Assembly: GCA_019636275.1 (NCBI GenBank)
Contig: JAHBXY010000045.1
Location: 1 to 57,310 of the forward strand
DNA length: 57,310 nt
Direction of reading: 5' to 3'
DNA from: Planctomycetota bacterium
GTDB taxonomy: Bacteria > Planctomycetota > J058
Every line of letters starts with the position of its first letter. Position 1 is the stretch's first letter. This document shows, piece by piece, positions 16,263 to 25,747 of this stretch. The notes beneath the pieces were generated by a model. That model did not search any database and was not told the DNA's origin. It worked only from the letters and a program-made list of their open reading frames with translations. The position numbers and the translations under genes were made by a program.

Positions 16263-17975
16263 ATGCCGATCAACGAAGTAGTGAAGAAGTTCGACCTCAA
16301 CCCGATCGAGCTGAACAACCTCATGGTCGAGGCGCTGGGGCCGGACGGCGACGCGCGCCTGGACCAGCTCTACGAGCACTCGGTCTCGGACCTCAAGCCG
16401 GACAAGATCGTCAAGGGCCGCGTCCTGAACATCATCGGCGACGACGTGATCGTCGACGTGGGCTACAAGTCCGAGGGCGTCATCCCGATCGACCAGTGGA
16501 AGAACCGCGACGAGGTCGACATCGGCGACGAGGTGGACGTCCTGCTCGAGGCCGTCGAGGACGAGTCCGGCCTCATCATGCTCTCCAAGCGCAAGGCCGA
16601 CCGCCAGAAGGGTTGGGAGCGCGTCATCCAGCAGCACGCCAAGGGTGACAAGGTCAAGGGCAAGTGCGTCCGCAAGATCAAGGGCGGCCTGCTCGTCGAC
16701 ATCGGCGTCCCGGTCTTCCTGCCCGCCTCGCAGATCGACATCCGGCGCGTGCCGGACATCGCCGAGTTCCTGGGCAAGGAGATCGAGTGCAAGATCATCA
16801 AGATCGATGAGGCGCGCATGAACATCGTCGTGTCGCGCCGCAAGCTGCTCGAGGAGGAGCGGGAGCAGAAGAAGAAGGAGCTCCTGGACAAGCTGTTCGA
16901 GGGCGCGGACGTCGAGGGCGTGGTCAAGAACCTCGCCGACTTCGGCGCGTTCATCGACCTGGGCGGCATCGACGGCCTGTGCCACATCACCGACATGTCG
17001 TGGGGCCGCGTGAACCACCCGTCGGAGGTGCTGAAGATCAACGACAAGGTGCGGGTCAAGGTCCTCAAGATCGACCCGAAGACCGAGCGCATCTCGCTGG
17101 GCATCAAGCAGCTCACCGAGTCGCCCTGGAACAACATCCAGGCGAAGTACCCGGTCGGCGCGAAGTTCACCGGCTCGGTGGTGAACATCGTCAGCTACGG
17201 CGCCTTCGTGAAGCTCGAGGAGGGCGTCGAGGGCCTCGTGCACGTGAGCGAGATGTCCTGGACGAAGCGCATCAACCACCCGTCCGACGTCGTGCAGATC
17301 GGGGACAAGGTCGAGGTCGTGATCCTCGACGTGAACCCGCAGAAGCAGGAGATCAGCCTCGGCATGAAGCAGATCGAGGTCAATCCTTGGTCGCTGGTCG
17401 AGGACAAGTACCCGCCTGGCAAGGAGGTCGGCGGCGTCGTCCGCAACCTCACGAACTACGGCGCGTTCGTCGAGCTCGAGGAGGGCATCGACGGCCTCCT
17501 GCACGTGTCCGACCTCTCCTGGACGAAGAAGGTCGTCCACCCCTCGGAGCTGCTGAAGAAGGGCGACGAGGTCAAGGCGGTCGTCCTGGCCGTCGACCAG
17601 GAGAAGAAGCGCATCGCCCTGGGCATGAAGCAGCTCGAGGAGGACCCCTGGGACCGGCTCATCCCCAACAAGTACTCGGTGGGTGAGATCGTCCGCGGCC
17701 ACGTGACGAAGGTCACGAACTTCGGCGTGTTCGTGGAGCTCGAGGACGGACTCGAGGGCCTGCTGCACATCTCCGAGCTGGCCGAGCACAAGGTCGATAC
17801 GCCGCAGAGCGTCGTCGAGCCGGGCGACCTGTGCCACGTCAAGGTGATCAAGGTCGACACCGACGAGCGCAAGATCGGCCTCTCGCTGCGCCGCGCGATC
17901 GAGGAGGGCCACCCCGGCCCGCAGAAGACCGACCGCAAGCCGCCGCCGGAGCCGGTGATCCCGACGGAGGAGTGA
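16263..17975 (+). CDS. rpsA: 30S ribosomal protein S1
   Basis: This 570-residue protein has six S1 RNA-binding repeats, near residues 48-115, 130-195, 215-285, 300-370, 385-455 and 470-540. Each has the G-x-V-x-x-I/L ... G-A-F/V ... G-L-x-H-I/V-S pattern, and repeats 3-6 are most alike. S1 binds mRNA on the small subunit and helps initiation on weak or structured leaders. ATG 16263 has only a weak GAG-like site, as is usual for self-regulated rpsA. Lys/Glu-rich coding and lower GC than its neighbours fit high expression. A hairpin terminator follows. Confidence 0.97.
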   Translation: MPINEVVKKFDLNPIELNNLMVEALGPDGDARLDQLYEHSVSDLKPDKIVKGRVLNIIGDDVIVDVGYKSEGVIPIDQWKNRDEVDIGDEVDVLLEAVEDESGLIMLSKRKADRQKGWERVIQQHAKGDKVKGKCVRKIKGGLLVDIGVPVFLPASQIDIRRVPDIAEFLGKEIECKIIKIDEARMNIVVSRRKLLEEEREQKKKELLDKLFEGADVEGVVKNLADFGAFIDLGGIDGLCHITDMSWGRVNHPSEVLKINDKVRVKVLKIDPKTERISLGIKQLTESPWNNIQAKYPVGAKFTGSVVNIVSYGAFVKLEEGVEGLVHVSEMSWTKRINHPSDVVQIGDKVEVVILDVNPQKQEISLGMKQIEVNPWSLVEDKYPPGKEVGGVVRNLTNYGAFVELEEGIDGLLHVSDLSWTKKVVHPSELLKKGDEVKAVVLAVDQEKKRIALGMKQLEEDPWDRLIPNKYSVGEIVRGHVTKVTNFGVFVELEDGLEGLLHISELAEHKVDTPQSVVEPGDLCHVKVIKVDTDERKIGLSLRRAIEEGHPGPQKTDRKPPPEPVIPTEE

Positions 17976-18006
17976 TCTCCGCCGTCCTCCGAGGTCGAAG
18001 AGACGC

Positions 18007-18040
18007 ACGCGCGCCGGTCCCGCGAGGGGCCGGCGCGCGT
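18007..18040 (+). terminator. rpsA terminator hairpin
   Basis: ACGCGCGCCGGTCCC (18007-18021) pairs with GGGGCCGGCGCGCGT (18026-18040) around GCGA, a 15-bp stem with one T-G pair, followed by CGCTTTCC. It lies 31 bases after the stop. From 18041 to 18308 nothing else was seen apart from the -10 box of the next gene. Confidence 0.7.
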
Positions 18041-18281
18041 CGCTTTCCGGAGCTCGACGGGCCGACCGATCGCTGCCCCGGAACCGGACGCGAGTCGAGC
18101 TCGCGCACGCCGGCACGCGACCCAGCTCCTCTCGAGCCATGGAATCGAGGCGGGACACCGAGGGCGGGAGGTCAAGAGTTTCGGGGGGGCGGGCGCTCTC
18201 TCCGGCCCCGCTCTCCCTTCCTCGTCCGCCTCCAGTCGCCAGGGACGCCCGACCATTCCTCGGGTTGCCGCCCCCCTCCGT

Positions 18282-18287
18282 TACAAT
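18282..18287 (+). promoter_or_regulatory. Candidate -10 box of the glmS-like gene
   Basis: TACAAT matches five of six positions of the -10 consensus and lies 21 bases before ATG 18309. A GAGAGG ribosome-binding site follows. No good -35 box is at the right distance; TTGCCG (18265) is too close. Confidence 0.4.
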
Positions 18288-18308
18288 CCCGCCCCGAGAG
18301 GTCCGCGC

Positions 18309-21300
18309 ATGTGTGGGATCGTCGGCCTGGTCCAGCGCTTCGACCCGGACGCCCGCTTCGACGCGGCGGCCCTGACCGAGGCGCTGCGCGCGCTGGAGGC
18401 GTGGCGCATCGACGCGCCGGACGCGGCGGACGCGCTCATGGCCGCCGCGCGGGCCCTCGAGGGCCCCAGCCTGCGCCTGGTCGGCTGGGCGGGGTTCCGG
18501 GCCCTGCGCGAGGCCTCCGCCCTGCGCGCCGACGCGCGGCGCGCGGCCGACCTCCTGCGCGCGGCCGCCCAGGCGGTCGACGAGCGGCTGGCCGACACGC
18601 GGGCGCCGGTGGGCAGCGCCGTGGGCGAGGCCCTGTCGCGCGGCGCGGTGGCCGCCCGCGACGTGGCCTGGCGCCTCGTCGAGGACGCGCTCTCGAACGT
18701 CGATGCCGCCGAGGCCCTGCGGCCGACCGGCGAGGACCCGGGCCTCAAGGGCTGGTTCGAGCTGTGGCGCCTGAACCTGGTCCTGAACCAGCTCGCCCGC
18801 CTCGAGGTGCGCGGGCGCGACTCGGGGGGGCTGGCCACGCTCGTGGTCCTCGACGCCGGGGCGTGGACCGGCGCGCGGGCCGTGCTCGAGGCGCGCGGCC
18901 TCCTCGGCGAGCTGGAGCGCCGGGCGGCGACGCCGCACCTGCGCGACCTGGCCGTCCTGCGCGCCCCGACCCCGGGCGGCGGCGTGGCCCTGCTCCTCGC
19001 CCACAAGGTCGCCCGCGAGGTGGGCGAGCTGGGCGCCAACGTGCGCGACCTGCGCGCGCGGCTCGCGGCCGACGCCCTGCACCGGGTCCTGATCAGCCTG
19101 CCCGGCGCGCGCGTGCAGGCGCTGGCCCACACGCGCTGGGCCAGCAACGGGATCATCTCGGAGCCGAACTGCCACCCGGTCGCCAACGACCTCCCCGGCC
19201 GGCCGCTCGAGCGGATCGTCGCGGCCGTCCTCAACGGCGACGTCGACAACTACGTGGCCCTGGCCGCCGGCTGGCCGATCCCGGCCGAGGTGACGACCGA
19301 CGCCAAGGTGATCCCGCTCGAGGTCTCGCGCCGCCTCGGCGCCGACCCGGCGCGGGCGTTCTGCGACGCCGTGGCAAGCTTCACCGGCTCGACGGCGATC
19401 GCGGCGCTCCTGGGCGACGACCCCGACCGCGTGCACCTGGCGCTCCGCGGCAGCGGGCAGGCCCTCTACGTGGGCGTGACCGAGGAGCAGGGCTACCTGT
19501 TCGCGTCGGAGCTCTACGGCGTCGTCGAGGCCGCGGCCCGCTTCCACAAGCTCGACGGCGACCAGGGCGAGGTCGTGCGCCTGCGCGCGCTGGCGCCCGG
19601 CGAGGACGCGCTGGCGGGCCTCGAGCGCGCCGGCTACGACGGCGCGCCGCGCCCGGCGCCGAAGCTGAAGCCGGCGCCGATCGCCACGCGCGACATCGAC
19701 CGCGCCGGCTTCTCGCACTTCCTGCTCAAGGAGATCAGCCAGGCGCCGACCTCGATCGAGCGCACGCTGCGCGGCAAGTTCGTCGTCGACGCCCCCGACC
19801 GGGGCCGCTTCCTCCTGGGCGACGACGTCGTCCCGCCGGCCGTGCGCGAGGCGCTGGCCGCGCGGGCGCTCCGGCGCGTCTACGTGATCGGCCAGGGGAC
19901 GGCGGCCGTGGCCGGCCAGGCGGCGGCCGAGTACATGGCGGCGCTCCTGCGCCCGGCCGGGATCGACGTGCGCGGGCTGACGGCGAGCGACCTGTCGGGC
20001 TTCTACCTCTCGGACGTCGGCCCCGACGTGCTGATCGTGGCCGTCTCGCAGAGCGGCACGACGACCGACACCAACCGCACCGTCGACCTCGCCCGCGAGC
20101 GGGGCGCGCCCGTGCTGGCGATCGTCAACCGGCGCGGCTCCGACCTGGCCGACAAGGCGCACGGCGTCCTCTACACGTCGGACGGGCGCGACGTGGAGAT
20201 GAGCGTCGCCTCGACCAAGGCCTTCTACTGCCAGGTCGTGGCCGGCTACCTGCTCGGGCTGCAGCTCGCCGCGCTCGCCGGCGCGCTCGAGCCGGCCGAC
20301 CTCGCCGGGCGCCTCCTGCGCCTCATGGACCTGCCGCGCTGCCTGCGGGTGGTGCTCGAGGAGTCGCGCGACCGGCTGCGCCAGGCGGCGTCGCTGGCGC
20401 TCGAGCGGCGCCACTGGACCGTCGTCGGCAGCGGCCCCATGCTCCACGCGGCGAGGGAGATCCGCATCAAGCTCTCGGAGCTCTGCTACAAGTCGGTCGC
20501 CGTCGACACGATCGAGGACAAGAAGCACATCGACCTGTCGAGCGAGCCGCTGATCCTCGTGTGCGCGGCGGGCCTCACCGGCGCCGCGGCGGCCGACGCG
20601 GTCAAGGAGGTCGCGACCTACCGCGCGCACGCGGCGCGGCCGGTCGTGATCTGCGACCGCGGCGAGCGGCGCTTCGGCGAGTACGCCGAGGCCACGGTCG
20701 AGGTGCCGGCCACGTCGACCGAGCTGGCGCTGCTCCTCAACACCATGGCCGGCCACCTGTTCAGCTTCGAGGTGGCCCGGGCGATCGACCGGCTGACCGA
20801 GCCGCTGCGGCAGGTGCGCGAGCTGGCCGAGGCGGCGCACGAGTCGATCGTCGTCGCCGACGACCACGCGTCGTCGGTCGAGGCGCAGGAGGCGCTCGCG
20901 CGCGCGCGCCAGGCGCTGCGGCCCGCGGCGACCTCGGTGTTCCGGGCGATCGACGAGGGCCTGTGGAACGCCGCCGTCGGCCCGGGCACGACGCTGCGCC
21001 TGACGACGGCCCTGCGCGTGGCCCTGGGCCACGTCCCCTGGCAGGAGGTCCGCCCCGGCCAGCCGTTCCCCTCGCCGCGGGGGATGCTCGAGCACCTGCT
21101 GGCCGAGGTGGCCCGCGCCGTCGACGCCCTGCGCCGGCCGATCGACGCGATCAAGCACCAGGCCAAGACGGTCACCGTGGGGATCTCGCGCGAGGCCGTC
21201 GCGCGGCCGGAGCCGGGGCCGCTCCTGCGCGCCCTGGAGGAGGTCGGCCTCGCCGCCGCGCGGGTCTCCGACCAGGACGCGGCCGCGCTCGCCGCGCTCG

Positions 21301-21824
21301 AGCCGGTGATCGAGCGCGTGGCCGGCGCCGTGAGCTACCGCCTCGAGGAGCTCGACCCGCTCGGCGCGCCCACCGACCTGAGCCGGATCGTCGTCGTCGA
21401 GAAGTCCGGCGTGGCCGCCGCGATGACGTCGCGCGCCGACGCCGGCGCGCCGCTGGCGGGGACGAAGCGGCAGATCGTCCGCGCCCCGCGCGTGTGGGTG
21501 GGCCTGGGCCAGCGCGACGGGCAGCCGCTCGTCGCCTGCCCCGGCTACGACGAGGGCGTCGTGCGGGGGCTCGGCCTCCTGCACGTGGCCTTCAAGGTCG
21601 GCGCGTCGACGCGCGAGCGCGTGCGGGCCCTGCGCGCGGCCGGCCGCTACGAGGACCTCAAGTGCGCCGTCACCGAGCACGACGTCCCCTGGGGCGATGC
21701 GCTCCTCGACGCCGTGCCGGTGGCCGCGCTGCTCACGGCGCCGCTCGAGGCGCTGGCGCGCGAGCTCGCCGGGCGGGGCGACGGCGCGTTCATGGGCGTG
21801 GGCGCGAGCGAGGCGGACGCGTGA
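18309..21824 (+). CDS. Giant GlmS-like glutamine amidotransferase/SIS protein
   Basis: This 1171-residue relative of glutamine-fructose-6-phosphate aminotransferase is almost twice the usual 610. It starts M-C-G-I-V-G, so Cys2 can be the glutaminase nucleophile. About 145 helical residues are inserted before the R-G-R-D-S-G-G motif (168). H-T-R-W-A-S-N-G (274) and N-G-D-V-D-N-Y (309) follow. The SIS part has S-Q-S-G-T-T-T-D-T (580) and S-T-K-A-F (635). A K-T-V-T-V-G motif with Lys953 resembles the catalytic-lysine tail of GlmS, yet about 218 residues follow it. It probably makes glucosamine-6-phosphate or a related amino sugar phosphate. Its stop overlaps the Dcd-like GTG. Confidence 0.85.
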   Translation: MCGIVGLVQRFDPDARFDAAALTEALRALEAWRIDAPDAADALMAAARALEGPSLRLVGWAGFRALREASALRADARRAADLLRAAAQAVDERLADTRAPVGSAVGEALSRGAVAARDVAWRLVEDALSNVDAAEALRPTGEDPGLKGWFELWRLNLVLNQLARLEVRGRDSGGLATLVVLDAGAWTGARAVLEARGLLGELERRAATPHLRDLAVLRAPTPGGGVALLLAHKVAREVGELGANVRDLRARLAADALHRVLISLPGARVQALAHTRWASNGIISEPNCHPVANDLPGRPLERIVAAVLNGDVDNYVALAAGWPIPAEVTTDAKVIPLEVSRRLGADPARAFCDAVASFTGSTAIAALLGDDPDRVHLALRGSGQALYVGVTEEQGYLFASELYGVVEAAARFHKLDGDQGEVVRLRALAPGEDALAGLERAGYDGAPRPAPKLKPAPIATRDIDRAGFSHFLLKEISQAPTSIERTLRGKFVVDAPDRGRFLLGDDVVPPAVREALAARALRRVYVIGQGTAAVAGQAAAEYMAALLRPAGIDVRGLTASDLSGFYLSDVGPDVLIVAVSQSGTTTDTNRTVDLARERGAPVLAIVNRRGSDLADKAHGVLYTSDGRDVEMSVASTKAFYCQVVAGYLLGLQLAALAGALEPADLAGRLLRLMDLPRCLRVVLEESRDRLRQAASLALERRHWTVVGSGPMLHAAREIRIKLSELCYKSVAVDTIEDKKHIDLSSEPLILVCAAGLTGAAAADAVKEVATYRAHAARPVVICDRGERRFGEYAEATVEVPATSTELALLLNTMAGHLFSFEVARAIDRLTEPLRQVRELAEAAHESIVVADDHASSVEAQEALARARQALRPAATSVFRAIDEGLWNAAVGPGTTLRLTTALRVALGHVPWQEVRPGQPFPSPRGMLEHLLAEVARAVDALRRPIDAIKHQAKTVTVGISREAVARPEPGPLLRALEEVGLAAARVSDQDAAALAALEPVIERVAGAVSYRLEELDPLGAPTDLSRIVVVEKSGVAAAMTSRADAGAPLAGTKRQIVRAPRVWVGLGQRDGQPLVACPGYDEGVVRGLGLLHVAFKVGASTRERVRALRAAGRYEDLKCAVTEHDVPWGDALLDAVPVAALLTAPLEALARELAGRGDGAFMGVGASEADA

Positions 21825-22366
21825 TCCTGTCCCGGGACGAGGTCCTGCGCGAGCTGAAGGCCGGCAGGATCAAGATCGAGCCGTTCGAGCCGAAGAACCT
21901 GAGCACGGCGTCGATGGACCTCACCGTGTCGCGCTGGTTCCGCCGGCTGCGCCGCGTCGACGAGCCGATCGAGGTCCGCCTCGAGGTCGACTACCGCGAC
22001 CCGTCGATCACGCGCCTGGTCGAGGTGCCCGAGGGCGGGTTCATCGAGGTCGCGCCGCAGGAGACGCTGCTCGGCATCACGCAGGAGCGCGTCGGCCTGC
22101 CCGACGACGTGTGCGGCTGGTTCGAGGGGCGCTCGCGCTTCGCGCGCCTGGGCCTCCTCGTGCACATCTCCGCCGGCTTCATGCAGCCCGGGACGTTCAA
22201 CAACCAGGTGCTCGAGATCAGCAACATGTCGCCGCGCCCGCTGCGGCTGTACCCGGGCACGGCGCTGTGCCAGTTCATCTTCCAGCGCACCGCCGGCAGG
22301 GCGGTGCACTCCGGCCGCTACTCGTCCCAGACGATCGACGACTTCCGCGCCACGCCCGGGGCCTGA
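21821..22366 (+). CDS. dcd: dCTP deaminase/dUTPase-family protein
   Basis: This 181-residue protein belongs to the trimeric Dcd/dUTPase fold. It begins 'MILSRDEVLRELKAGRI', has 'LSTASMDLTVS' near residue 28, 'EGRSRFARLGLLVHISAGFM' near 105 and 'TFNNQVLEISNM' with the family's conserved Glu near 130. A C-terminal 'GRYSSQTIDDF' could close over the nucleotide. Family members deaminate dCTP to dUTP, or go on to dUMP. The PGTF segment replaces the more common DPGF near the active site, so activity should be checked. The GTG start overlaps the giant GlmS stop by four bases. Confidence 0.85.
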   Translation: MILSRDEVLRELKAGRIKIEPFEPKNLSTASMDLTVSRWFRRLRRVDEPIEVRLEVDYRDPSITRLVEVPEGGFIEVAPQETLLGITQERVGLPDDVCGWFEGRSRFARLGLLVHISAGFMQPGTFNNQVLEISNMSPRPLRLYPGTALCQFIFQRTAGRAVHSGRYSSQTIDDFRATPGA

Positions 22367-22373
22367 GCGGTCG

Positions 22374-23054
22374 GTGGGGCGCGTCTTCGACCTGGGCGCC
22401 GGCCCCTACGACCTGGTCACCGACAACGCGCTGTGGCGCGAGCAGGTGGCCCGCCTGCTCGAGCCCGGCGCGCCGGCGCCGCGCCGCCTCCTGGACCTCG
22501 GCTGCGGCCCCGGCGGCAGCGCCTTCGTCCTCGCCGACCGCCTCCCCGGCGCGCGCGTCGCGGCGCTCGACATCTCGTGGCCCATGGTGGCGCGCGCGCG
22601 GGCGCACCAGCGCCGCCGGTGGTCCCGCCAGGGCGACCGGGTCGCGCTCCTGCAGGCCGACGCCACGCACCTGCCCTTCGGCGACGGCGCGTTCGACCTC
22701 GTCACCGGGCACAGCTTCCTCTACCTCGTCCCGGACCCCGCGGCCGTCCTGCGCGAGGTGCGGCGCGTGCTCGCCCCGGGCGGGCGGGTCGCGTTCATGG
22801 AGCCGAGCGCCGCCGGGTCGCTCCGGCGGGCGGCGCTGGCCGGCCTCTGGAGCGCGGGCGAGCTCCTGCGCCGGCCGGTCGACGCCGGGCGCCACGCGGC
22901 GTCGATGCTCACCTGGCGCCTCTACGGCGCGGCCGTCGGCCGCCTCGCGCCGGCCCGGCTGGAGGGGCTCCTGCGCGACGCGGGCTTCCTCGACGTTCGC
23001 CTCGCGCCGACGCTCGGCGGCCTCGGCCAGCACGCGCGGGCGCGGCGCGGCTGA
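22374..23054 (+). CDS. Class I SAM-dependent methyltransferase
   Basis: This 226-residue Rossmann-fold methyltransferase has motif I 'LLDLGCGPGGSAFVLA' near residues 40-55, an acidic residue after beta-2 in 'VAALDISWPM', motif III-like 'LLQADATHLPFGDGAFDLV' near 95-113, and 'LREVRRVLAPGGRVAFMEP' near 130-150. This is the UbiE/Methyltransf_11 pattern. The substrate is unknown; the C-terminal Arg/Leu-rich region may bind a lipid or quinone. It begins seven bases after the Dcd-like gene (GTG start) and is convergent with the TolC-like gene. Confidence 0.85.
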   Translation: MGRVFDLGAGPYDLVTDNALWREQVARLLEPGAPAPRRLLDLGCGPGGSAFVLADRLPGARVAALDISWPMVARARAHQRRRWSRQGDRVALLQADATHLPFGDGAFDLVTGHSFLYLVPDPAAVLREVRRVLAPGGRVAFMEPSAAGSLRRAALAGLWSAGELLRRPVDAGRHAASMLTWRLYGAAVGRLAPARLEGLLRDAGFLDVRLAPTLGGLGQHARARRG

Positions 23055-23067
23055 CCACCCCTCATGA

Positions 23068-24384
23068 TCACTCGACCGGCAGGGCCGGCGGCGCCAGGGC
23101 CCCCGTGGCCGCGTCGAGGCGCACGGCGGCGGCGGCCCAGTCGGCGCGGGCCGCGAGGGCGCGCCGGCGCGCCTCCAGCGCCTGGGCGCGGGCCGCGAGC
23201 ACCTCGATCACCGGGACCTGCCCCGCGGCCTGGGCCGCCTCGGCCACGCGGAGGACCGCCTCGGCGCCCTCCTCGAGGGCGCGGGCGTGGACCTCGGCCG
23301 TGCGGTGGGCGGCCTGGGCGACCGCGTGCGCCTCGTGCACGTCGGCGCGGAGGGCGTGCACGGCGGCGACCAGCCCGTCGCGGGCGGCGGCGCGCGCCAG
23401 CCGCGCGCGCTCGACCCCCCAGTGGTTGAACCGGCTGAAGACCGGCAGCTCGATCGCGAACCCGGTGCCGACCGCCAGCCGCGGCCAGCGGAGCGCGCGC
23501 TCGAGCGCCAGGTCGGCGTCCGCCTCGCGGTGCGCCCAGCGCGCCGCCTCGAGGTCGGGGCGGCGGGCGAGCGCCGCCTCGACGAGGGGCCCGGGCAGGG
23601 GGGGCGGCGTCGAGGACGCCAGCGCGTCGAGCGTCGTCGTCGGCCGCCAGCGCTCGCGCGGCGGGAGGCCGAGGAGCGCGTTGAGGGTCAGCCGGGCCGC
23701 CTCGGCCTCGCCCTCGAGGTGCGGGACCGCCGCCCGGGCCTGCCGCATGGGGAGCTCGGCCAGGCTCACCTCGAGGTCGGTCGCCTGGCCCACCGCGCGG
23801 CGCTCGGCCGTCTGGGCGTGCGCCCGCTCGGCGAGCGCCACCTGCGCCAGCACGAGCTCCAGCTCGGCCTCCGCCTGCAGCAGCGCCGTGTAGGCCAGGC
23901 GGACGTCGCGCGCCAGGTCGGCCTCGGCGGCCCGCGCCAGGGCCGCCTCGCGCGCCAGCCGCGCGGCCGCGACGGCCACGCGCGCGTCGAGCTCGCCCGG
24001 GCGGGGGAGCGGGAACATGAGCTGGAAGCCGGACAGGACGCTGTGCGTCGTCACCTTCCGGACCGTCGCCAGGTCGGCGATCACGTTGTTCGCGATCCAC
24101 TCGAGCTCGGGGTCGGGCCACAGGCCGGCGATCTCCCGGCCCACCCGGGCCACCGGCAGCCAGGCCCGGCGCGCGTGCAGGCCGGGGTTGTGGCGGGCGG
24201 CGAGCGCCACGGCCTCGTCGACCGTCAGCCCGTCGCCGACCGTGACGGGGCGCGGCGCGGCGGCGCGCTCCAGGCTCGTCGCCTCGAGCGCGCGCAGGAC
24301 CTCGGCCGGGTCGACGACCTCGGGCTCGTGGGCGGCGCAGCCGATCGTCGTGCTCGTCACGAGCGGGAGGAGGACCGTGAGCAT
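23068..24384 (-). CDS. TolC/OprM-family outer-membrane efflux lipoprotein
   Basis: This 438-residue protein starts at ATG 24384 with a lipoprotein signal ending T-T-I-G-C, as in CusC/OprM outer-membrane factors. Two internally similar OEP halves follow. Each has long Ala/Glu/Arg helices, for example 'VAVAAARLAREAALARAAEA' and 'LERALRWPRLAVGTGFAIEL', separated by short beta segments. Such proteins trimerise into a channel through the outer membrane and periplasm for RND, ABC or MFS exporters. No pump or adaptor gene is adjacent, so its substrate is unknown. A longer in-frame start at 24456 adds a basic leader that would hide the lipoprotein signal. Confidence 0.85.
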   Translation of the reverse strand: MLTVLLPLVTSTTIGCAAHEPEVVDPAEVLRALEATSLERAAAPRPVTVGDGLTVDEAVALAARHNPGLHARRAWLPVARVGREIAGLWPDPELEWIANNVIADLATVRKVTTHSVLSGFQLMFPLPRPGELDARVAVAAARLAREAALARAAEADLARDVRLAYTALLQAEAELELVLAQVALAERAHAQTAERRAVGQATDLEVSLAELPMRQARAAVPHLEGEAEAARLTLNALLGLPPRERWRPTTTLDALASSTPPPLPGPLVEAALARRPDLEAARWAHREADADLALERALRWPRLAVGTGFAIELPVFSRFNHWGVERARLARAAARDGLVAAVHALRADVHEAHAVAQAAHRTAEVHARALEEGAEAVLRVAEAAQAAGQVPVIEVLAARAQALEARRRALAARADWAAAAVRLDAATGALAPPALPVE

Positions 24385-24525
24385 CACGCGGGCCCGGGGG
24401 CGTGGGTGCACGAGGGCGAGTGTCCCCCGCGCCGGCCTCGCCCTCAACGTCTCCACGGCGCCGAGCGCCCGCGGCCGGCGCGCGGCGCCTCGCCCGCCGG
24501 GGCTGCGCCCTCGCGCTAGGGCGGC

Positions 24526-24531
24526 TACGAT
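24526..24531 (+). promoter_or_regulatory. Candidate -10 box of kinase 4
   Basis: TACGAT lies 19 bases before GTG 24551, and a GGAGGGG ribosome-binding site at 24540-24546 follows the predicted start of transcription. Confidence 0.4.
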
Positions 24532-24550
24532 CCGCCCACGGAGGGGCGCG

Positions 24551-25747
24551 GTGAGCCGCCAGGTGGGGCACTACGTCCTGGGGCCGGAGGTGGCGCGCGG
24601 CGGCGCGGGGGTCGTCTTCCGCGCGGTCGACGCCCGCGACGGCCGCGAGGTCGCCCTCAAGGTCATGCTCGACGGTGACGGCGGCGCGCGGCGCATGCTG
24701 CGCTTCGACCGCGAGGCGCGGGCGCTGATCCGCCTGCGCCACCCGGCGATCGTGGCCGCCTACGACACGGGCGTCGACGCGGGGCGCCCGTGGCTGGCCA
24801 TGGAGCTGGTCCAGGGCGAGTCGCTCCAGCGGCACCTCGACACGCACGGCCCCATGGCGCCGGCGGCGGCCGCCGAGCTGGTCGTCCAGCTCGCGCGCGC
24901 CGTCGAGCACGCGCACCGGTCCGGCGTGCTGCACCGCGACCTCAAGCCCGACAACGTCCTCATCACGCGCGACGGCACGCCGCGCCTGGTCGACTTCGGC
25001 CTCGTGCGCGACCTCGAGCCGGGCGAGGCCTCGCGCCTGACCGCCACGGGCACCGTGCTCGGCACCCCGGGCTACTGGGCGCCCGAGCAGGCGCGCGGCG
25101 AGCGGGCCGACGCGCGCACGGACGTCTACGGGCTGGGCGGGCTCCTGCACGCGGCGCTCGTCGGCGCCCCGCCGATCGAGGCCGACTCGTTCACCGAGGC
25201 GCTGATCGCCGTCGAGGCGCGCGAGGTCGAGCCGCCCTCCGCTCGCCGGCAGGGGGTCGACCCCGCCCTGGACGCGATCTGCCTGCGCGCCCTGGCCAAG
25301 CAGCGCGACGACCGCTACCCCGCGGCCGGGGCGCTCGCCGACGCCCTCGAGGGCTGGCTCGCCGGCCCGCGCGCGACGGCGCCGCGGCGGCGGTCGCCGG
25401 CGGCCCTGTGGCTCGTCGGCGGCGCCGGGCGGCCGTCGCGGCGGCGCTGTCGGTCCGGGGACCGGACGCGGGGCCCGCCGGCGCCGGCCCGCGCCGGCGA
25501 CGGAGGCGACCACCCGTCGACCGAGGCCCAGCCCGTCGACGCTTTGGCCGAGGGCGCTGGCGCCTCGACCGGGCGACGCGGGCCGGCGCGGCGGCGGCGC
25601 TCGAGCGCGCGTGGCCCGCGAGCCCGACCACGCGGGCGCCCTGGCGGCGCGCGGGCTGGCGCGGGCGCGGGCGGGGCGGCCGCGAGGCGCTCGACGACGC
25701 GACGCGCGCCGCCGGGGCGCCGCCGCGCGACGCCGCGACCTGGCTGA
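24551..25747 (+). CDS. Ser/Thr protein kinase 4, kinase part (frame lost near 25430)
   Basis: This is a Hanks-type kinase with a Gly loop A-R-G-G-A-G, ATP Lys37, HRDLKPDN with Asp130, DFG at 148-150 and 'GYWAPEQARG' followed by DVYGLG. It is predicted active. GTG 24551 follows a GGAGGGG site and a TACGAT box. After about residue 290 (near 25430) the frame turns into Arg/Gly/Pro-rich noise to its stop at 25747, while a good TPR protein continues in other frames to 27396. It is more distant from kinases 1-3, and its TPR tail is longer and of a different type. Confidence 0.8.
   Translation: MSRQVGHYVLGPEVARGGAGVVFRAVDARDGREVALKVMLDGDGGARRMLRFDREARALIRLRHPAIVAAYDTGVDAGRPWLAMELVQGESLQRHLDTHGPMAPAAAAELVVQLARAVEHAHRSGVLHRDLKPDNVLITRDGTPRLVDFGLVRDLEPGEASRLTATGTVLGTPGYWAPEQARGERADARTDVYGLGGLLHAALVGAPPIEADSFTEALIAVEAREVEPPSARRQGVDPALDAICLRALAKQRDDRYPAAGALADALEGWLAGPRATAPRRRSPAALWLVGGAGRPSRRRCRSGDRTRGPPAPARAGDGGDHPSTEAQPVDALAEGAGASTGRRGPARRRRSSARGPRARPRGRPGGARAGAGAGGAAARRSTTRRAPPGRRRATPRPG

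Noticed and set aside
16083..21680. A minus-strand open frame of about 1,865 codons opposite rpsA and the glmS-like gene
   Set aside because: It is antisense to two clear genes, and its composition (His, Ala, Arg, Gly, Leu only, no domains) is what very high GC forces in the opposite frame.
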